A DNA stretch of 64,000 nt from an uncultured Bacteroidales bacterium (GTDB taxonomy: Bacteria; Bacteroidota; Bacteroidia; Bacteroidales; CAIWKO01), in the NCBI GenBank assembly GCA_903913285.1, contig CAIWKO010000004.1, forward strand, positions 62,001-126,000, in the 5' to 3' direction. The notes below the pieces were generated by a model. The model had not been told where the DNA came from. It was given only the letters and a program-made list of their open reading frames with translations, and made no database searches. Made by a program: the position numbers and the translations under genes. This document shows positions 27,613-36,830 of this stretch, one piece after another (the first letter of the stretch is position 1; each line of letters begins with the position of its first letter).

Positions 27613-28038
27613 TTATTTTTTCTTCTGATTCGGACAGGTTTTCGCAGCGTCTTTTTTGCAGCATTGTTTATCAACAATAACTTTAACTTGCACACTGTCG
27701 TTATCATTCATACCTTTCATACATTTGTCGTCGCCTCCCATGCACATGCCTTTCATCATTCCCATACCGCAACCTCCCATCATACCCATATCACAATTTT
27801 TCATACAATCTTTCATCTTTTCTTTGTGCATTTGTTCATGATATCTTCTGGAATCGACAGCATGACGCACAATATAATAAGAACCACAAACGCCAATAAC
27901 AAGCATTACGCACATCAAAATAGTGCCAAGTTTGATGTTTTTATTGTTTTTGTCGAGAAAGCCTTTTAAAAGCACAACAAGGCCTACGAAACCTGAAATA
28001 GCAGCTACAATACCCAGGCATAAAAATAAAATTCCCAT
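27613..28038 (-). CDS. Small membrane protein with Met/Cys/His-rich tail, possible metal binder
   Basis: 141 residues. Two membrane helices (about 1-25 and 36-57) are followed by a soluble tail with an extreme Met/Cys run: HEQMHKEKMKDCMKNCDMG and then GCGMGMMKGMCMGGDDKC, ending with QCCKK and a Lys-rich terminus. Met/Cys/His clusters of this kind bind soft metals such as copper or silver in other proteins; here that is inference. ATG 28038 is preferred over 28104 because a perfect -7 box lies between them. It converges with the deiminase gene and no known metal-transport gene is adjacent. Confidence 0.72.
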   Translation of the reverse strand: MGILFLCLGIVAAISGFVGLVVLLKGFLDKNNKNIKLGTILMCVMLVIGVCGSYYIVRHAVDSRRYHEQMHKEKMKDCMKNCDMGMMGGCGMGMMKGMCMGGDDKCMKGMNDNDSVQVKVIVDKQCCKKDAAKTCPNQKKK

Positions 28039-28082
28039 AAGATTTTGAGTTTTGGTTAATAATTTTGGTTCATAATCGATTA

Positions 28083-28090
28083 CAAATATA
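28083..28090 (-). promoter_or_regulatory. -7 box TATATTTG for the Met/Cys-rich protein
   Basis: A perfect TAnnTTTG on the minus strand, 44 bp before ATG 28038 and downstream of the alternative start at 28104, which it therefore excludes. Confidence 0.55.
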
Positions 28091-28203
28091 ATTAATTCTT
28101 TCAATAATTGATAATCTTTTGAAAATATTTGTGCACAAATTAATTTTTATGTTCCAAAAAAAGGCTATTTTCACGCTTAGATTATACTTAAATAACAATT
28201 TTT

Positions 28204-29472
28204 ATGAAAAAACTCCTGTTTGCCATGCTCATGCTGTTTTGGATTCAAACCCAGGCAGCATTCGACGACTATTTTGAAAACGCATCGCTCCGCATCGACT
28301 ATTATCATACCGGAAATAATCTCAGCGACAGCTATTCATTCGATCAGTTGATAAAAGAACCCTATTGGGGAGGCTCGAAAGCGAATTTGCTCGACATTTT
28401 CGACTACGGTAAATATAAATTTCTGGTTTACGATGCAGCATCCAATACGCTGATTTATTCAAAAACCTATTCAACTTTGTTTTCGGAATGGCAAACCACC
28501 AATGAAGCAAAAGAAACCGTAAAAACCTTTTCCGAAACAGTTATTTGTCCGTTTCCGAAGAATAAGATTCGGGTTGAATTTCAGGCACGAAATAAAAAAG
28601 GAATATTTGAAAAGAAATTCGAAATAAAGATCGATCCAAAGAATTATTTCATTTCGCATGAACGCCGATTGGTATTTCCGAAATACGATATACTGAATTC
28701 AGGCGACCCGGCTGTGAAGGCGGATATTGTCATCATCCCCGACGGCTATACCAAAGACGAAATGGATAAATTCATCAAAGATGCCAAACGGTTTTCGGGA
28801 TATTTATTCAATGCCTCGCCCTATAAAGAAAACAAATCGAAATTCAATATATGGGCCATCGAAGCTCCTTCAGCCGAATCGGGAACCGATATGCCCGGCG
28901 ACGGAATATGGAAGAATACATTGGTAGGAACCAGTTTCTACACCTTCGACACCGAACGGTATCTGATGACCGACGACAACAAAGACCTCCGCGATGTGGC
29001 AGCTAATGCACCCTACGATGAGATCTATATTATTGTAAATACAAGCAGATATGGTGGTGGTGCCATCTACAACCATTATGCCGTTTGTGTGAGCGAAAAC
29101 CCGAACGGTGAATATGTTTTTGCACATGAATTCGGTCATTGTTTTGCCAATTTGGGCGACGAATATTATGACTCTGAGACTTCATATAATGATTTTTATC
29201 CTCTGGATGTAGAACCGAACGAGCCCAATTTAACAACTTTGGTAAATTTTGATATCAAATGGAAAAACATGGTAGGCAAAGATACACCCATTCCCACCCC
29301 GAATGATGTAAAATATAAAGGTATTGTCGGCGTTTTCGAAGGCGGAGGTTATGTTAACAAAGGGGTTTATCGTCCGTCGTATGATTGCAGCATGAAATCG
29401 ATCTCAGTAAATAATTTTTGTCCTGTTTGCAGAGCAGCTATACAAAAAATGATCGATTTCTACACAAAATAA
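28204..29472 (+). CDS. Secreted M64 family metallopeptidase (IgA-peptidase-like)
   Basis: 422 residues. Signal peptide (about 1-19), an N-terminal beta domain (about 20-145) typical of M64 proteins of Bacteroidota, then the peptidase domain (about 165-420). The zinc site HEFGHCFANLGDEYY begins at His308 and fits HEXXH with a further Asp ligand. DIVIIPDGYTKDEMDKF near 178 and PSYDCSMKS near 390 are also family features. M64 is named for the IgA1 peptidase of Clostridium ramosum; the natural substrates of the Bacteroidota members are unknown. There is no T9SS sorting domain, so it may be periplasmic or released another way. Confidence 0.92.
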   Translation: MKKLLFAMLMLFWIQTQAAFDDYFENASLRIDYYHTGNNLSDSYSFDQLIKEPYWGGSKANLLDIFDYGKYKFLVYDAASNTLIYSKTYSTLFSEWQTTNEAKETVKTFSETVICPFPKNKIRVEFQARNKKGIFEKKFEIKIDPKNYFISHERRLVFPKYDILNSGDPAVKADIVIIPDGYTKDEMDKFIKDAKRFSGYLFNASPYKENKSKFNIWAIEAPSAESGTDMPGDGIWKNTLVGTSFYTFDTERYLMTDDNKDLRDVAANAPYDEIYIIVNTSRYGGGAIYNHYAVCVSENPNGEYVFAHEFGHCFANLGDEYYDSETSYNDFYPLDVEPNEPNLTTLVNFDIKWKNMVGKDTPIPTPNDVKYKGIVGVFEGGGYVNKGVYRPSYDCSMKSISVNNFCPVCRAAIQKMIDFYTK

Positions 29473-29533
29473 TCTGAACATTAGGGTCCGATTATTATTA
29501 TAAATACTATTTTCGCAAAAAATAAAATCGTTT

Positions 29534-29539
29534 AGGAGG
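29534..29539 (+). promoter_or_regulatory. Strong Shine-Dalgarno AGGAGG before ptb
   Basis: AGGAGG ends 6 bp before the ptb ATG. Most other starts in this window have no such site, as usual for Bacteroidota, so this one stands out. Confidence 0.8.
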
Positions 29540-29545
29540 AGATTT

Positions 29546-30451
29546 ATGTCAATAACGAAGCTCGATCAAATGTTCGAAGTGCTGAAAAGCAAAGAAAAAA
29601 AACGTCTGGTAGCTGCATTTGCTAACGATTCGCATACCATTGGAGCCATTAGTCAGGCTATTGATCATGGTTTAATAGATGCCACCTTGGTGGGCGATCA
29701 TGAAACAATTGCAAAAGTGTGTCAGGAAGAAAATATTGATATCAATAAGTTTCAGATAGTTCAGGAAGCTAACGAAAGCAGGGCCGCCGAAAAAGCAGTT
29801 GCTCTGATCCGCGAAGGCAAAGGCAATTTGTTGATGAAGGGTTTGGTTAGCACCGATAAATATATGCGGGCAATACTAAACAAAGAAACCGGATTGATGT
29901 CGCCGAATGCAATACTTTCCCATGTAACGGTCATCGAAACTCCAAATTATCCGAAATTATTGACGGTAGGCGATGTGGCTATCATTCCGTTACCCGATCT
30001 GAAACAAAAGATCGCGATAACCAATTATGTTATTGAAGTTGCACATGCTCTGGAAATTGAAAACCCGAAGGTAGCTTTGTTGGCAGCAACCGAACAAATG
30101 TCGGCCGGAATGCCTGCCTGTATTGATGCTGCTATTATATCAAAAATGGCCGACCGCGGTCAGATCAAGGGTGGTATTGTTGACGGGCCCTTGGCGCTGG
30201 ATGTATGCATTGATATGGAAAGTGTTCAGATCAAGAAATTCAAAAGCCCGGTTGCCGGCGATGCCGATTGTATTGTTTTTCCGAATATTGAATCGGGAAA
30301 TGTATTCTATAAGGCCAACACAAAATTGTCGGGCGGAGAACTGGGTGCGATAGTTATGGGTGCTAAAGTTCCTGCAGTATTGTCTTCACGTGGCGACAGC
30401 GAAAAAACAAAACTCTATTCTATAGCACTTGCCGCACTTGTAGCAAAATAA
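29546..30451 (+). CDS. ptb: Phosphate butyryltransferase
   Basis: Ptb converts butyryl-CoA (or a branched acyl-CoA) and phosphate to the acyl-phosphate, which the next gene product uses to make ATP. 301 residues, the normal length for the PTA_PTB family. Seen: AAFANDSHTIGAI near 23, GLVSTDKYMRAILNKETGL near 100-118, IVDGPLALDVCIDMES near 211, and the family end SGGELGAIVMGAKVPAVLSSRGDS near 266-289. It lies 23 bp upstream of buk in a likely operon. The true acyl substrate cannot be told from the sequence. Confidence 0.94.
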   Translation: MSITKLDQMFEVLKSKEKKRLVAAFANDSHTIGAISQAIDHGLIDATLVGDHETIAKVCQEENIDINKFQIVQEANESRAAEKAVALIREGKGNLLMKGLVSTDKYMRAILNKETGLMSPNAILSHVTVIETPNYPKLLTVGDVAIIPLPDLKQKIAITNYVIEVAHALEIENPKVALLAATEQMSAGMPACIDAAIISKMADRGQIKGGIVDGPLALDVCIDMESVQIKKFKSPVAGDADCIVFPNIESGNVFYKANTKLSGGELGAIVMGAKVPAVLSSRGDSEKTKLYSIALAALVAK

Positions 30452-30474
30452 TATACTAAAATATACTAACAACT

Positions 30475-31542
30475 ATGAAGGTATTAGCAATTAACCCCGG
30501 CTCTACTTCAACAAAAATAGCCGTATACGAAAATTTCAAGCTCTTTTTTCTAAAGAATATCAAACATTCAACTGAAGAACTTTCGCAATTTAAAAGAATT
30601 GCCGACCAGTTCGAATTCCGGAAAAATATTATTCTGAATGAACTGAAAGAAGCCAGTATCGATATTGAGTCAATAGATGCTGTTGTGGGAAGAGGAGGTT
30701 TGGTTAAACCTATTAAATCGGGTGTTTATGAGGTTAACGATGCTTTGAAGAAAGATCTGATAGCAGGCTATCAGGGCGAACATGCCAGTAATTTAGGTGG
30801 GTTGATTGCATCGGATATTGCAAGCATGCGAGAAGAACTGAAAGCGTATATTGCAGACCCGGTTGTTGTAGACGAACTGGATGATATAGCACGCATTTCC
30901 GGACATCCGAATTTTACACGAGTTTCTGTTTTCCATGCATTAAATCAAAAGGCCATTGCAAAGACACACGCACGATTTCTGGGTCAGAAATATGAGGATA
31001 TGAACTTAATTGTGGCTCATTTAGGCGGAGGTATAAGTGTTTCTGCACATCGCAAAGGAAGAGTTGTGGATACAAATCAGGCTTTGGACGGTGACGGTCC
31101 TTTTTCTCCGGAACGCAGCGGTACATTGCCTGTAGGTCAGTTAACCCGCTTGTGCTTTTCGGGAAAGTATACTGAAGATGAAGTCATGAATATGATTCGC
31201 GGAAAGGGTGGATTAACTGCCTACCTTGACACTAATGATGCAGCTGAAGTTGAAGACCGTATAAAAAACGGCGACAAAAAAGCTAAGAAAATTTATGAAG
31301 CAATGGCCTATCAAATTTCAAAAAGCATCGGTGAAATGGCAACCGTTCTGAAAGGTGAAATTCACGGTATTCTTATCACAGGTGGAATTGCATACGACGA
31401 AAATTTTATCAGTTGGATTAGAGAACGTGTCCATTTTATCGCCCCTGTATATGTCTATCCTGGTGAAGATGAAATGAAATCATTAGCCATGAATGGGTTA
31501 ATGGTATTAAATGGTCAGATACAACCTGAAGTTTATAAATAA
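30475..31542 (+). CDS. buk: Butyrate kinase
   Basis: Buk transfers phosphate from butyryl-phosphate to ADP, giving butyrate and ATP in fermentation, or works in reverse to activate fatty acids. 355 residues of the acetokinase/ASKHA family: LAINPGSTSTKIAVYEN near 4-20 (phosphate-1), VVGRGGLVKP near 69, VFHALNQKA near 155, LIVAHLGGGISVS near 178, DGDGPFSPERSGTLPVGQL near 204-222, and ILITGGIAYDE near 298. The pair ptb-buk forms a complete substrate-level phosphorylation module; thyA follows 42 bp later on the same strand. Confidence 0.95.
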   Translation: MKVLAINPGSTSTKIAVYENFKLFFLKNIKHSTEELSQFKRIADQFEFRKNIILNELKEASIDIESIDAVVGRGGLVKPIKSGVYEVNDALKKDLIAGYQGEHASNLGGLIASDIASMREELKAYIADPVVVDELDDIARISGHPNFTRVSVFHALNQKAIAKTHARFLGQKYEDMNLIVAHLGGGISVSAHRKGRVVDTNQALDGDGPFSPERSGTLPVGQLTRLCFSGKYTEDEVMNMIRGKGGLTAYLDTNDAAEVEDRIKNGDKKAKKIYEAMAYQISKSIGEMATVLKGEIHGILITGGIAYDENFISWIRERVHFIAPVYVYPGEDEMKSLAMNGLMVLNGQIQPEVYK

Positions 31543-31584
31543 TAATTCAATTATTGTCAAATTAATAAAGTAATTGAGCAATAA

Positions 31585-32379
31585 ATGAAACAATATCTCG
31601 AGTTATTGGATCACGTGATGCAAAATGGAGTTCAAAAATCTGACCGGACAGGAACAGGTACAAGTAGCGTTTTTGGATACCAAATGCGTTTTGATCTCCA
31701 GCAGGGATTTCCATTGCTTACTACAAAGAAACTTCACCTGCGTTCAATAATTCATGAGTTATTATGGTTTTTGCAGGGTGATACAAATATTAAATACCTT
31801 CACGACAACAACGTTTCGATATGGGACGAATGGGCTGATGAAAATGGTAATTTAGGGCCTGTTTATGGTCATCAATGGCGTTCATGGCAATGTGCCGACG
31901 GAAAAACAATAGACCAGATTTCAAATGTAATTGAAACCATCAAACATAATCCGGATTCTCGGCGCTTAATAGTCAGTGCCTGGAATGTGGGTGAAATTGA
32001 TAAGATGGCGCTGCCGCCTTGCCATGCAATGTTTCAATTTTACGTTGCAGAAGGCAAATTGTCGTGCCAGCTATATCAGCGCAGTGCCGACATCTTTATT
32101 GGTGTCCCGTTCAATATCGCTTCTTATGCGATGCTCACTATGATGATTGCGCAGGTATGTAATTTGAAATACGGTGAGTTTGTCCATACACTTGGCGATG
32201 CGCATTTATACATCAATCACCTTGAACAAGCCAAATTACAACTTTCGAGAGAACCTCGTAAATTACCGGTGATGAATATTAACCCTGCTGTAAAGGATAT
32301 TTTCAGTTTTCATTTTGAGGATTTCGAATTAACGGGCTATGACCCTTATCCACATATAAAAGCTGATATTGCAGTTTAA
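31585..32379 (+). CDS. thyA: Thymidylate synthase ThyA
   Basis: ThyA makes dTMP from dUMP with methylene-tetrahydrofolate. 264 residues, the same length as the E. coli enzyme, with the catalytic Cys at the same position 146 ([12 protein letters not shown]). Also seen: [12 protein letters not shown] near 20-31 (dUMP phosphate Arg), [13 protein letters not shown] near 60, and [21 protein letters not shown] near 160-180. It is followed after 9 bp by dihydrofolate reductase, which regenerates the oxidised folate produced. Confidence 0.97.
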   Translation: MKQYLELLDHVMQNGVQKSDRTGTGTSSVFGYQMRFDLQQGFPLLTTKKLHLRSIIHELLWFLQGDTNIKYLHDNNVSIWDEWADENGNLGPVYGHQWRSWQCADGKTIDQISNVIETIKHNPDSRRLIVSAWNVGEIDKMALPPCHAMFQFYVAEGKLSCQLYQRSADIFIGVPFNIASYAMLTMMIAQVCNLKYGEFVHTLGDAHLYINHLEQAKLQLSREPRKLPVMNINPAVKDIFSFHFEDFELTGYDPYPHIKADIAV

Positions 32380-32388
32380 ACTTTTACT

Positions 32389-32889
32389 ATGACTAAGAAA
32401 AAGCAGATATCAATAATTGTAGCCGTAGCTGAAGATTACGGTATCGGGAAAGATAATAAACTCCTCTGGCACATCTCGAATGATTTAAAACGCTTCAAAC
32501 TGCTTACTTCAGGCCATACTGTGGTGATGGGAAAGAACACTTATTTTTCGTTGCCGATACGCCCTTTACCCAACCGAAAAAATATTCTGATAACAGATAT
32601 TTGCAATGAGGTTATTCTGGGATGCGAAATGGCTTATTCTATTGATGAAGCTGTCGAAAAAATGGATGATGATTCTGAAAATTTTGTGATGGGTGGCGCA
32701 AGTATTTACCGGCAGTTTTTTCCACTTGCCGATAAATTGTATGTAACCCGCGTTCATGCAAAGTTCGACGCCGATACTTTTTTTCCTGCAATCGATGAAG
32801 AAGAGTGGACCCTTATCGAAAATAGTGAAACCTTTACGGATGAAAAATGCGGTCTTAATTATGAGTTTTGCACCTTCATTAAAAAGTAA
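32389..32889 (+). CDS. folA: Dihydrofolate reductase
   Basis: Reduces dihydrofolate to tetrahydrofolate with NADPH, closing the thymidylate cycle with ThyA. 166 residues, typical length. Seen: VAVAEDYGIGKDNKLLWHISNDLKRF in three consecutive parts (about 10-36) with the substrate-binding acidic residue in the NDLKRF helix, GHTVVMGKNTYFSL near 44-57 (NADPH), and VMGGASIYRQF near 100-110. It lies 9 bp after thyA and 2 bp before a lipoprotein gene. Confidence 0.95.
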   Translation: MTKKKQISIIVAVAEDYGIGKDNKLLWHISNDLKRFKLLTSGHTVVMGKNTYFSLPIRPLPNRKNILITDICNEVILGCEMAYSIDEAVEKMDDDSENFVMGGASIYRQFFPLADKLYVTRVHAKFDADTFFPAIDEEEWTLIENSETFTDEKCGLNYEFCTFIKK

Positions 32890-32891
32890 AG

Positions 32892-33740
32892 ATGAAAATT
32901 AGAATTTTTAATATTGCTCTGATATTACTGATATTGTTCTCATGCTTCTCGTGCAAAAAGGACGCTTCTTTTTCAAATAGTGATACAAGTCATCTTCTCA
33001 TCAACAATACGGCTGAGGCGCTCTCTAACGATGTCTTTAAGACCTTTCTTTACACATGGATAGTTTTGGAAGATAGTCTTTATCATCCCCACGATTCATT
33101 GAATTTTCGGTACATTGAGCCTTGCATGCAGATTACTTTAGTCCCGTTCGATACTATTACCTGGCCCAAGACCTTAAATATTAATTTTCCGAACTCAGAT
33201 TGCATGTGTAACGATGGTTTGAAACGGTCGGGAACGATGAATGTTGCCATTTCAGGAATCATAACTCATGTAAATTCTACTTATAAGCTCTCTTTCGACA
33301 ATTATTTTGTCAATTCAATACCGGTAATCGGAACCAAAAGTTTGAGTATTGTTTATTCTGTTTTAAGCAAAAATATTGATTTTAATGATACTGTTGATTT
33401 CAACGTTCAATACGGCTCAGATTATTTTCAATGGCACGCTGTGCACGACCTGAACTGGATTTCCGGTACAACTACACATACCGACATGAACGATGATATA
33501 TTTTTGTATAACGGCAAATCCGCAGCAGTTCCATTATCCGCAAATACATCTGGTGTAAGTGGATTTCAGAGTAATATTATCCAGAGTATAGCATTTACGA
33601 ATTGGTGTTTTTGGTTGAGGGCCGGTAGGGTGGAAGTCCTTCCCGATAATTTGCCTGCACGAACAGTTCAATATGCCGATAGCTGTTTGCAGCATGCCAC
33701 TTATGTATTGAACAACGAAACCTTCGATTTTAATTTCTAG
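32892..33740 (+). CDS. Hypothetical lipoprotein
   Basis: 282 residues with a clear lipobox (ILFSCFSCKKD; lipidated Cys near 18-21). The mature protein is beta-rich and has a cysteine pair (CMCNDG near 100). No known family recognised. It starts 2 bp after folA, so it is likely the last gene of the ptb-buk-thyA-folA transcript. Its stop codon shares the palindrome CTAG (33737-33740) with the stop of the convergent gene. Confidence 0.75.
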   Translation: MKIRIFNIALILLILFSCFSCKKDASFSNSDTSHLLINNTAEALSNDVFKTFLYTWIVLEDSLYHPHDSLNFRYIEPCMQITLVPFDTITWPKTLNINFPNSDCMCNDGLKRSGTMNVAISGIITHVNSTYKLSFDNYFVNSIPVIGTKSLSIVYSVLSKNIDFNDTVDFNVQYGSDYFQWHAVHDLNWISGTTTHTDMNDDIFLYNGKSAAVPLSANTSGVSGFQSNIIQSIAFTNWCFWLRAGRVEVLPDNLPARTVQYADSCLQHATYVLNNETFDFNF

Positions 33741-34996
33741 GTCTTCTGTTTTTTCTTTCGGGCTGCCGGAAACAACACATTATTTAAGATCAAACGATAT
33801 CCCGGCGAATTCGGATACAGATTCAAGTCTGTGGGAGGATCGTAAACAAAATGCTGATAATCTTCAGGGTCGTGGCCACCGTAAAAGGTCCACATTCCCT
33901 TACCATATTCACCATGTATGTAGCGGGCCTCACCGGCCGATTTGTTTTCACCCATAATGAGAACGCTCGATTTTATCAGCTTTGAATTAAAAGCGGTTGT
34001 TTGTCCCATAAAACCTTTTATGATTTGGGTTTGGTCCTGGCAAAGCATCGAAGGAACGGGGTCCCACTTGGCCGAGAAATCGAACAACGTAAAGAAATCG
34101 TTTTGTGGCACCACTTTTCGGGTTTGAGTAACATCTATGTCCGATATTTTATATTCTATCGGACTGGTCACGATCTTAAAATTTGTAAAAGCAAAACATT
34201 GCGAATAGTCAAGCTTTTTTTGTGCATTCGGGTCCATAGGGTCGCCGTCGAACATCACATCGCATATATCAATACCTTCGGCAGACAATGCAATATCATA
34301 GCTGTCGGTGGCCGAACACATCGCGAAGAGGTATCCGCCTCCTGCCACAAAATCGCGTATCTTTTTTGCAACGGCCAGTTTCAGCTGCGATACTTTATCG
34401 TATCCCATTTTCTTTGCGGTTTCTTCCTGTAGCGCTTTATCTTCTCTATACCATGCCGCATCTTTATACACTGCCCAAAATTTCCCGTATTGTCCCGTAA
34501 AATCTTCATGATGCATGTGCAGCCAGTCGTATTTTGGCAGAAGTCCGGTCAGCACTTCTTCATCGTAAACCACATCATACGGAATTTCGGCATACGTCAG
34601 CACCAGCGTAACTGCATCGTCCCACGGCATTTTGTTTTTTGGCGAGTACACCGCAATTTTAGGCGCTTTAACCAGTTTCACTTCATCCATATTCGCTTCG
34701 GGGTCGGCAATATCAAGCAATATGGCCGAAGCCTGTGCATCGGATATCACTTCGCACGAAACGCCTCGTATGCTGCATTCGTCCTGAAATGGTTTAGCAT
34801 ATTTTATCATAAAACTTCCGCCCCGATAGTTCAGCAACCAGCTCACTTCCATCTCGTGTTGCAGCACCCAAAAGGTGATACCATAAGCCTTCAGATGATT
34901 TTTCTGCGAATCATCCATCGGTATGAGCAAATAAGTGCCAAAGCAAAATTTAACCGACAAAAGTATTACGACCGCTATGATAATTCTCTTCATCAA
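33737..34996 (-). CDS. Secreted protein of the Bacteroidota 'asparagine synthetase B' (misnamed) group
   Basis: 419 residues with a signal peptide (about 1-20, ending KFCFG). The N-terminal part (LLIPMDDSQKNHLKAYGITFW, then WLLNYRGGSF) matches proteins often labelled 'asparagine synthetase B' in Bacteroidota genomes (from memory). I see no Ntn-amidotransferase Cys2 or AsnB synthetase motif, so the label is doubtful. The middle (about 105-250) alternates strands and helices, with WLHMHHEDFTGQ, FVAGGGYLFAMCSATDSYD and the end GKGMWTFYGGHDPEDYQH, like a class I glutamine-amidotransferase/ThuA-type flavodoxin fold. Function unknown. It converges with the lipoprotein gene. Confidence 0.78.
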   Translation of the reverse strand: MMKRIIIAVVILLSVKFCFGTYLLIPMDDSQKNHLKAYGITFWVLQHEMEVSWLLNYRGGSFMIKYAKPFQDECSIRGVSCEVISDAQASAILLDIADPEANMDEVKLVKAPKIAVYSPKNKMPWDDAVTLVLTYAEIPYDVVYDEEVLTGLLPKYDWLHMHHEDFTGQYGKFWAVYKDAAWYREDKALQEETAKKMGYDKVSQLKLAVAKKIRDFVAGGGYLFAMCSATDSYDIALSAEGIDICDVMFDGDPMDPNAQKKLDYSQCFAFTNFKIVTSPIEYKISDIDVTQTRKVVPQNDFFTLFDFSAKWDPVPSMLCQDQTQIIKGFMGQTTAFNSKLIKSSVLIMGENKSAGEARYIHGEYGKGMWTFYGGHDPEDYQHFVYDPPTDLNLYPNSPGYRLILNNVLFPAARKKKQKT

Positions 34997-35092
34997 TAAT
35001 TCCCGATTGATAGTGTTCTGTGGTAATAAACGAAAAACATGTAGAAATTAGTACGCAAAATAAAATTAGAGTTTAAAAAAGCTCAGCTACGG

Positions 35093-36631
35093 TTAAAAAG
35101 GGTAACCTTCGCTGTTGTCCTGAAAAGCGGCGCCGTTCTTCTTGTTCATCTTCGAAGGTATTATTTTCGAGGGAGCTTCATAAAATTCTTCGTTCGGATT
35201 TATCTGTTGGGCATCACCGTCGAAATTGTCGGTGTAGTCGCAGAATTTCCCGATACGGCTTATAAAACGCAGTTTCACTTCACCTATTTGCCCGTTACGA
35301 TGCTTGGCGATGATGATTTCGGCCAAACCCTGTGTGGGAGTCTGGTCATCGAACTCTGTGATTTTATAATATTCCGGACGATAAATAAACAACACCAGGT
35401 CGGCATCCTGTTCAATAGCTCCCGATTCACGTAAGTCGGATAATATCGGCTTTTTCGAACCCGGACGTTTTTCAACTTCGCGGCTCAGCTGCGACAAAGC
35501 AATAACCGGTATGTTCAGTTCTTTTGCCAATCCTTTCAGCGCTCTCGAAATGCTGCTGATCTCCTGTTCGCGCATGCCCTTGTTCTCCACGTTGGCGGTC
35601 ATCAGTTGCAGGTAGTCGATGATGATAAGTTTGATGCCGTGCTGTGCCACCAAACGTCTCGATTTTGCACGCAATTCAAAGATCGACAGGGCAGGAGTGT
35701 CGTCGATAAATATGTGTGCATCCTCAAGTTTTTTGATGCGGCTGTTCAGTTGTTCCCATTCATAATCTTCCAATTGTCCGCGGCGCAAACGGTCCGAAGG
35801 CAGTTCTGTTTCCATCGAAATTAAACGCAGCACCAGTTGCAGTGCCGACATTTCCAACGAAAACACTGCCACGGGAACTCCATGGTCGATGGCGGCGTTG
35901 CGTGCCATCGAAAGTACAAAAGCTGTTTTCCCCATCGAAGGGCGTGCTGCCAGAATGATCAGGTCCGATTTTTGCCAGCCTGCCGTAATGCGGTCGATGC
36001 CGGTAAATCCTGCCGGAACTCCCAGCGTGGGTATTTCGTTATTTTCGTTGGCTTTCTTGGCTTTTTCAATTTCGCCTATGGCTTCCTTCAATATGGCCTG
36101 CATGTCGAGGTATTTCCTGCGCAGGTTGGTATCGCTCACATTAAACAGGTTGCTTTCGGCTTTATCGAGCAAATCGAAAACGTCGGTAGTATCTTCGTAG
36201 GCCTCGTTGGTTATTTCGCCCGAAATGCGTATCAGTTCCCTCTGAATAAATTTCTGTATCAAAATACGCGTATGATACTCAATGTTGGCTGCCGAAACCA
36301 CTTTCGACGAAAGCTGGGCAATGTAATAAGGTCCTCCACAAACGTCCAGCAGCGCCATCGATTTCAGTTCGTTGGTCACGGTGAGTATGTCCACGGGCTG
36401 CGAACGGTTGAACAAATTCCGTATGGCTTCGAATATATGCTGGTTCGCTTCTTTATAAAAAACTTCGGGTTTCAGTATTTCAATAACTGTTGCCAGTGCA
36501 TCTTTTTCGAGCATCAAAGCTCCTAAAACTGCTTCTTCAAGGTCGATGGCCTGTGGGGGTATCTTTCCGTACTGAAGCAAGGTTTGTTCTGCAAGTGCTG
36601 GTTTCACTCGTTTGCGTACACTTTCTGCCAT
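35093..36631 (-). CDS. dnaB: Replicative DNA helicase DnaB
   Basis: The hexameric helicase that opens the replication fork. 512 residues: N-terminal helical domain (about 17-125, DLEEAVLGALMLEKDAL), linker, and RecA-like C-terminal domain (about 190-470) with Walker A ARPSMGKTAF near 230, Walker B LIIIDYLQLM near 337, and SQLSREVEKRPGSKKPILSD near 382-401. The C-tail is longer than in E. coli (471 aa) and ends ENSEGYPF. There is no intein. It is transcribed alone with a -7 box at 36651-36658. Confidence 0.97.
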   Translation of the reverse strand: MAESVRKRVKPALAEQTLLQYGKIPPQAIDLEEAVLGALMLEKDALATVIEILKPEVFYKEANQHIFEAIRNLFNRSQPVDILTVTNELKSMALLDVCGGPYYIAQLSSKVVSAANIEYHTRILIQKFIQRELIRISGEITNEAYEDTTDVFDLLDKAESNLFNVSDTNLRRKYLDMQAILKEAIGEIEKAKKANENNEIPTLGVPAGFTGIDRITAGWQKSDLIILAARPSMGKTAFVLSMARNAAIDHGVPVAVFSLEMSALQLVLRLISMETELPSDRLRRGQLEDYEWEQLNSRIKKLEDAHIFIDDTPALSIFELRAKSRRLVAQHGIKLIIIDYLQLMTANVENKGMREQEISSISRALKGLAKELNIPVIALSQLSREVEKRPGSKKPILSDLRESGAIEQDADLVLFIYRPEYYKITEFDDQTPTQGLAEIIIAKHRNGQIGEVKLRFISRIGKFCDYTDNFDGDAQQINPNEEFYEAPSKIIPSKMNKKNGAAFQDNSEGYPF

Positions 36632-36650
36632 AAATTTTTTTTTGGGATAA

Positions 36651-36658
36651 CAAAAATA
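36651..36658 (-). promoter_or_regulatory. -7 box TATTTTTG for dnaB
   Basis: A perfect TAnnTTTG on the minus strand, 20 bp before the dnaB ATG. Confidence 0.5.
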
Positions 36659-36714
36659 GTGTAATGTTTAAAGCAGAAGCTTTTTTTCTGCGTAAAATTT
36701 TATCAACAAGGAGA

Positions 36715-36830
36715 AAAATGTGATTGGTGATTAGTGATTTGCGATTTGCCCCCCCCCTAAAAGCCTAAACCGCTAAACCGCTAAACCGCTAAACACCTAA
36801 ATAGCTAAATAGCTAAACACCTAACTAAAA
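36715..36830. repeat. 7-bp and 8-bp microrepeats between dnaB and the exonuclease gene
   Basis: GTGATTG/GTGATTA/GTGATTT words repeat with a 7-bp period at 36722-36748. At 36766-36825 the 8-bp motif GCTAAACC (variants GCTAAATA, CCTAAACA) repeats about seven times. Confidence 0.8.

Noticed and set aside
27422-27664. 80-codon minus-strand frame across the terminator region
   Set aside because: It reads through the stem-loop terminator and overlaps the Met/Cys-rich gene; no promoter or family.
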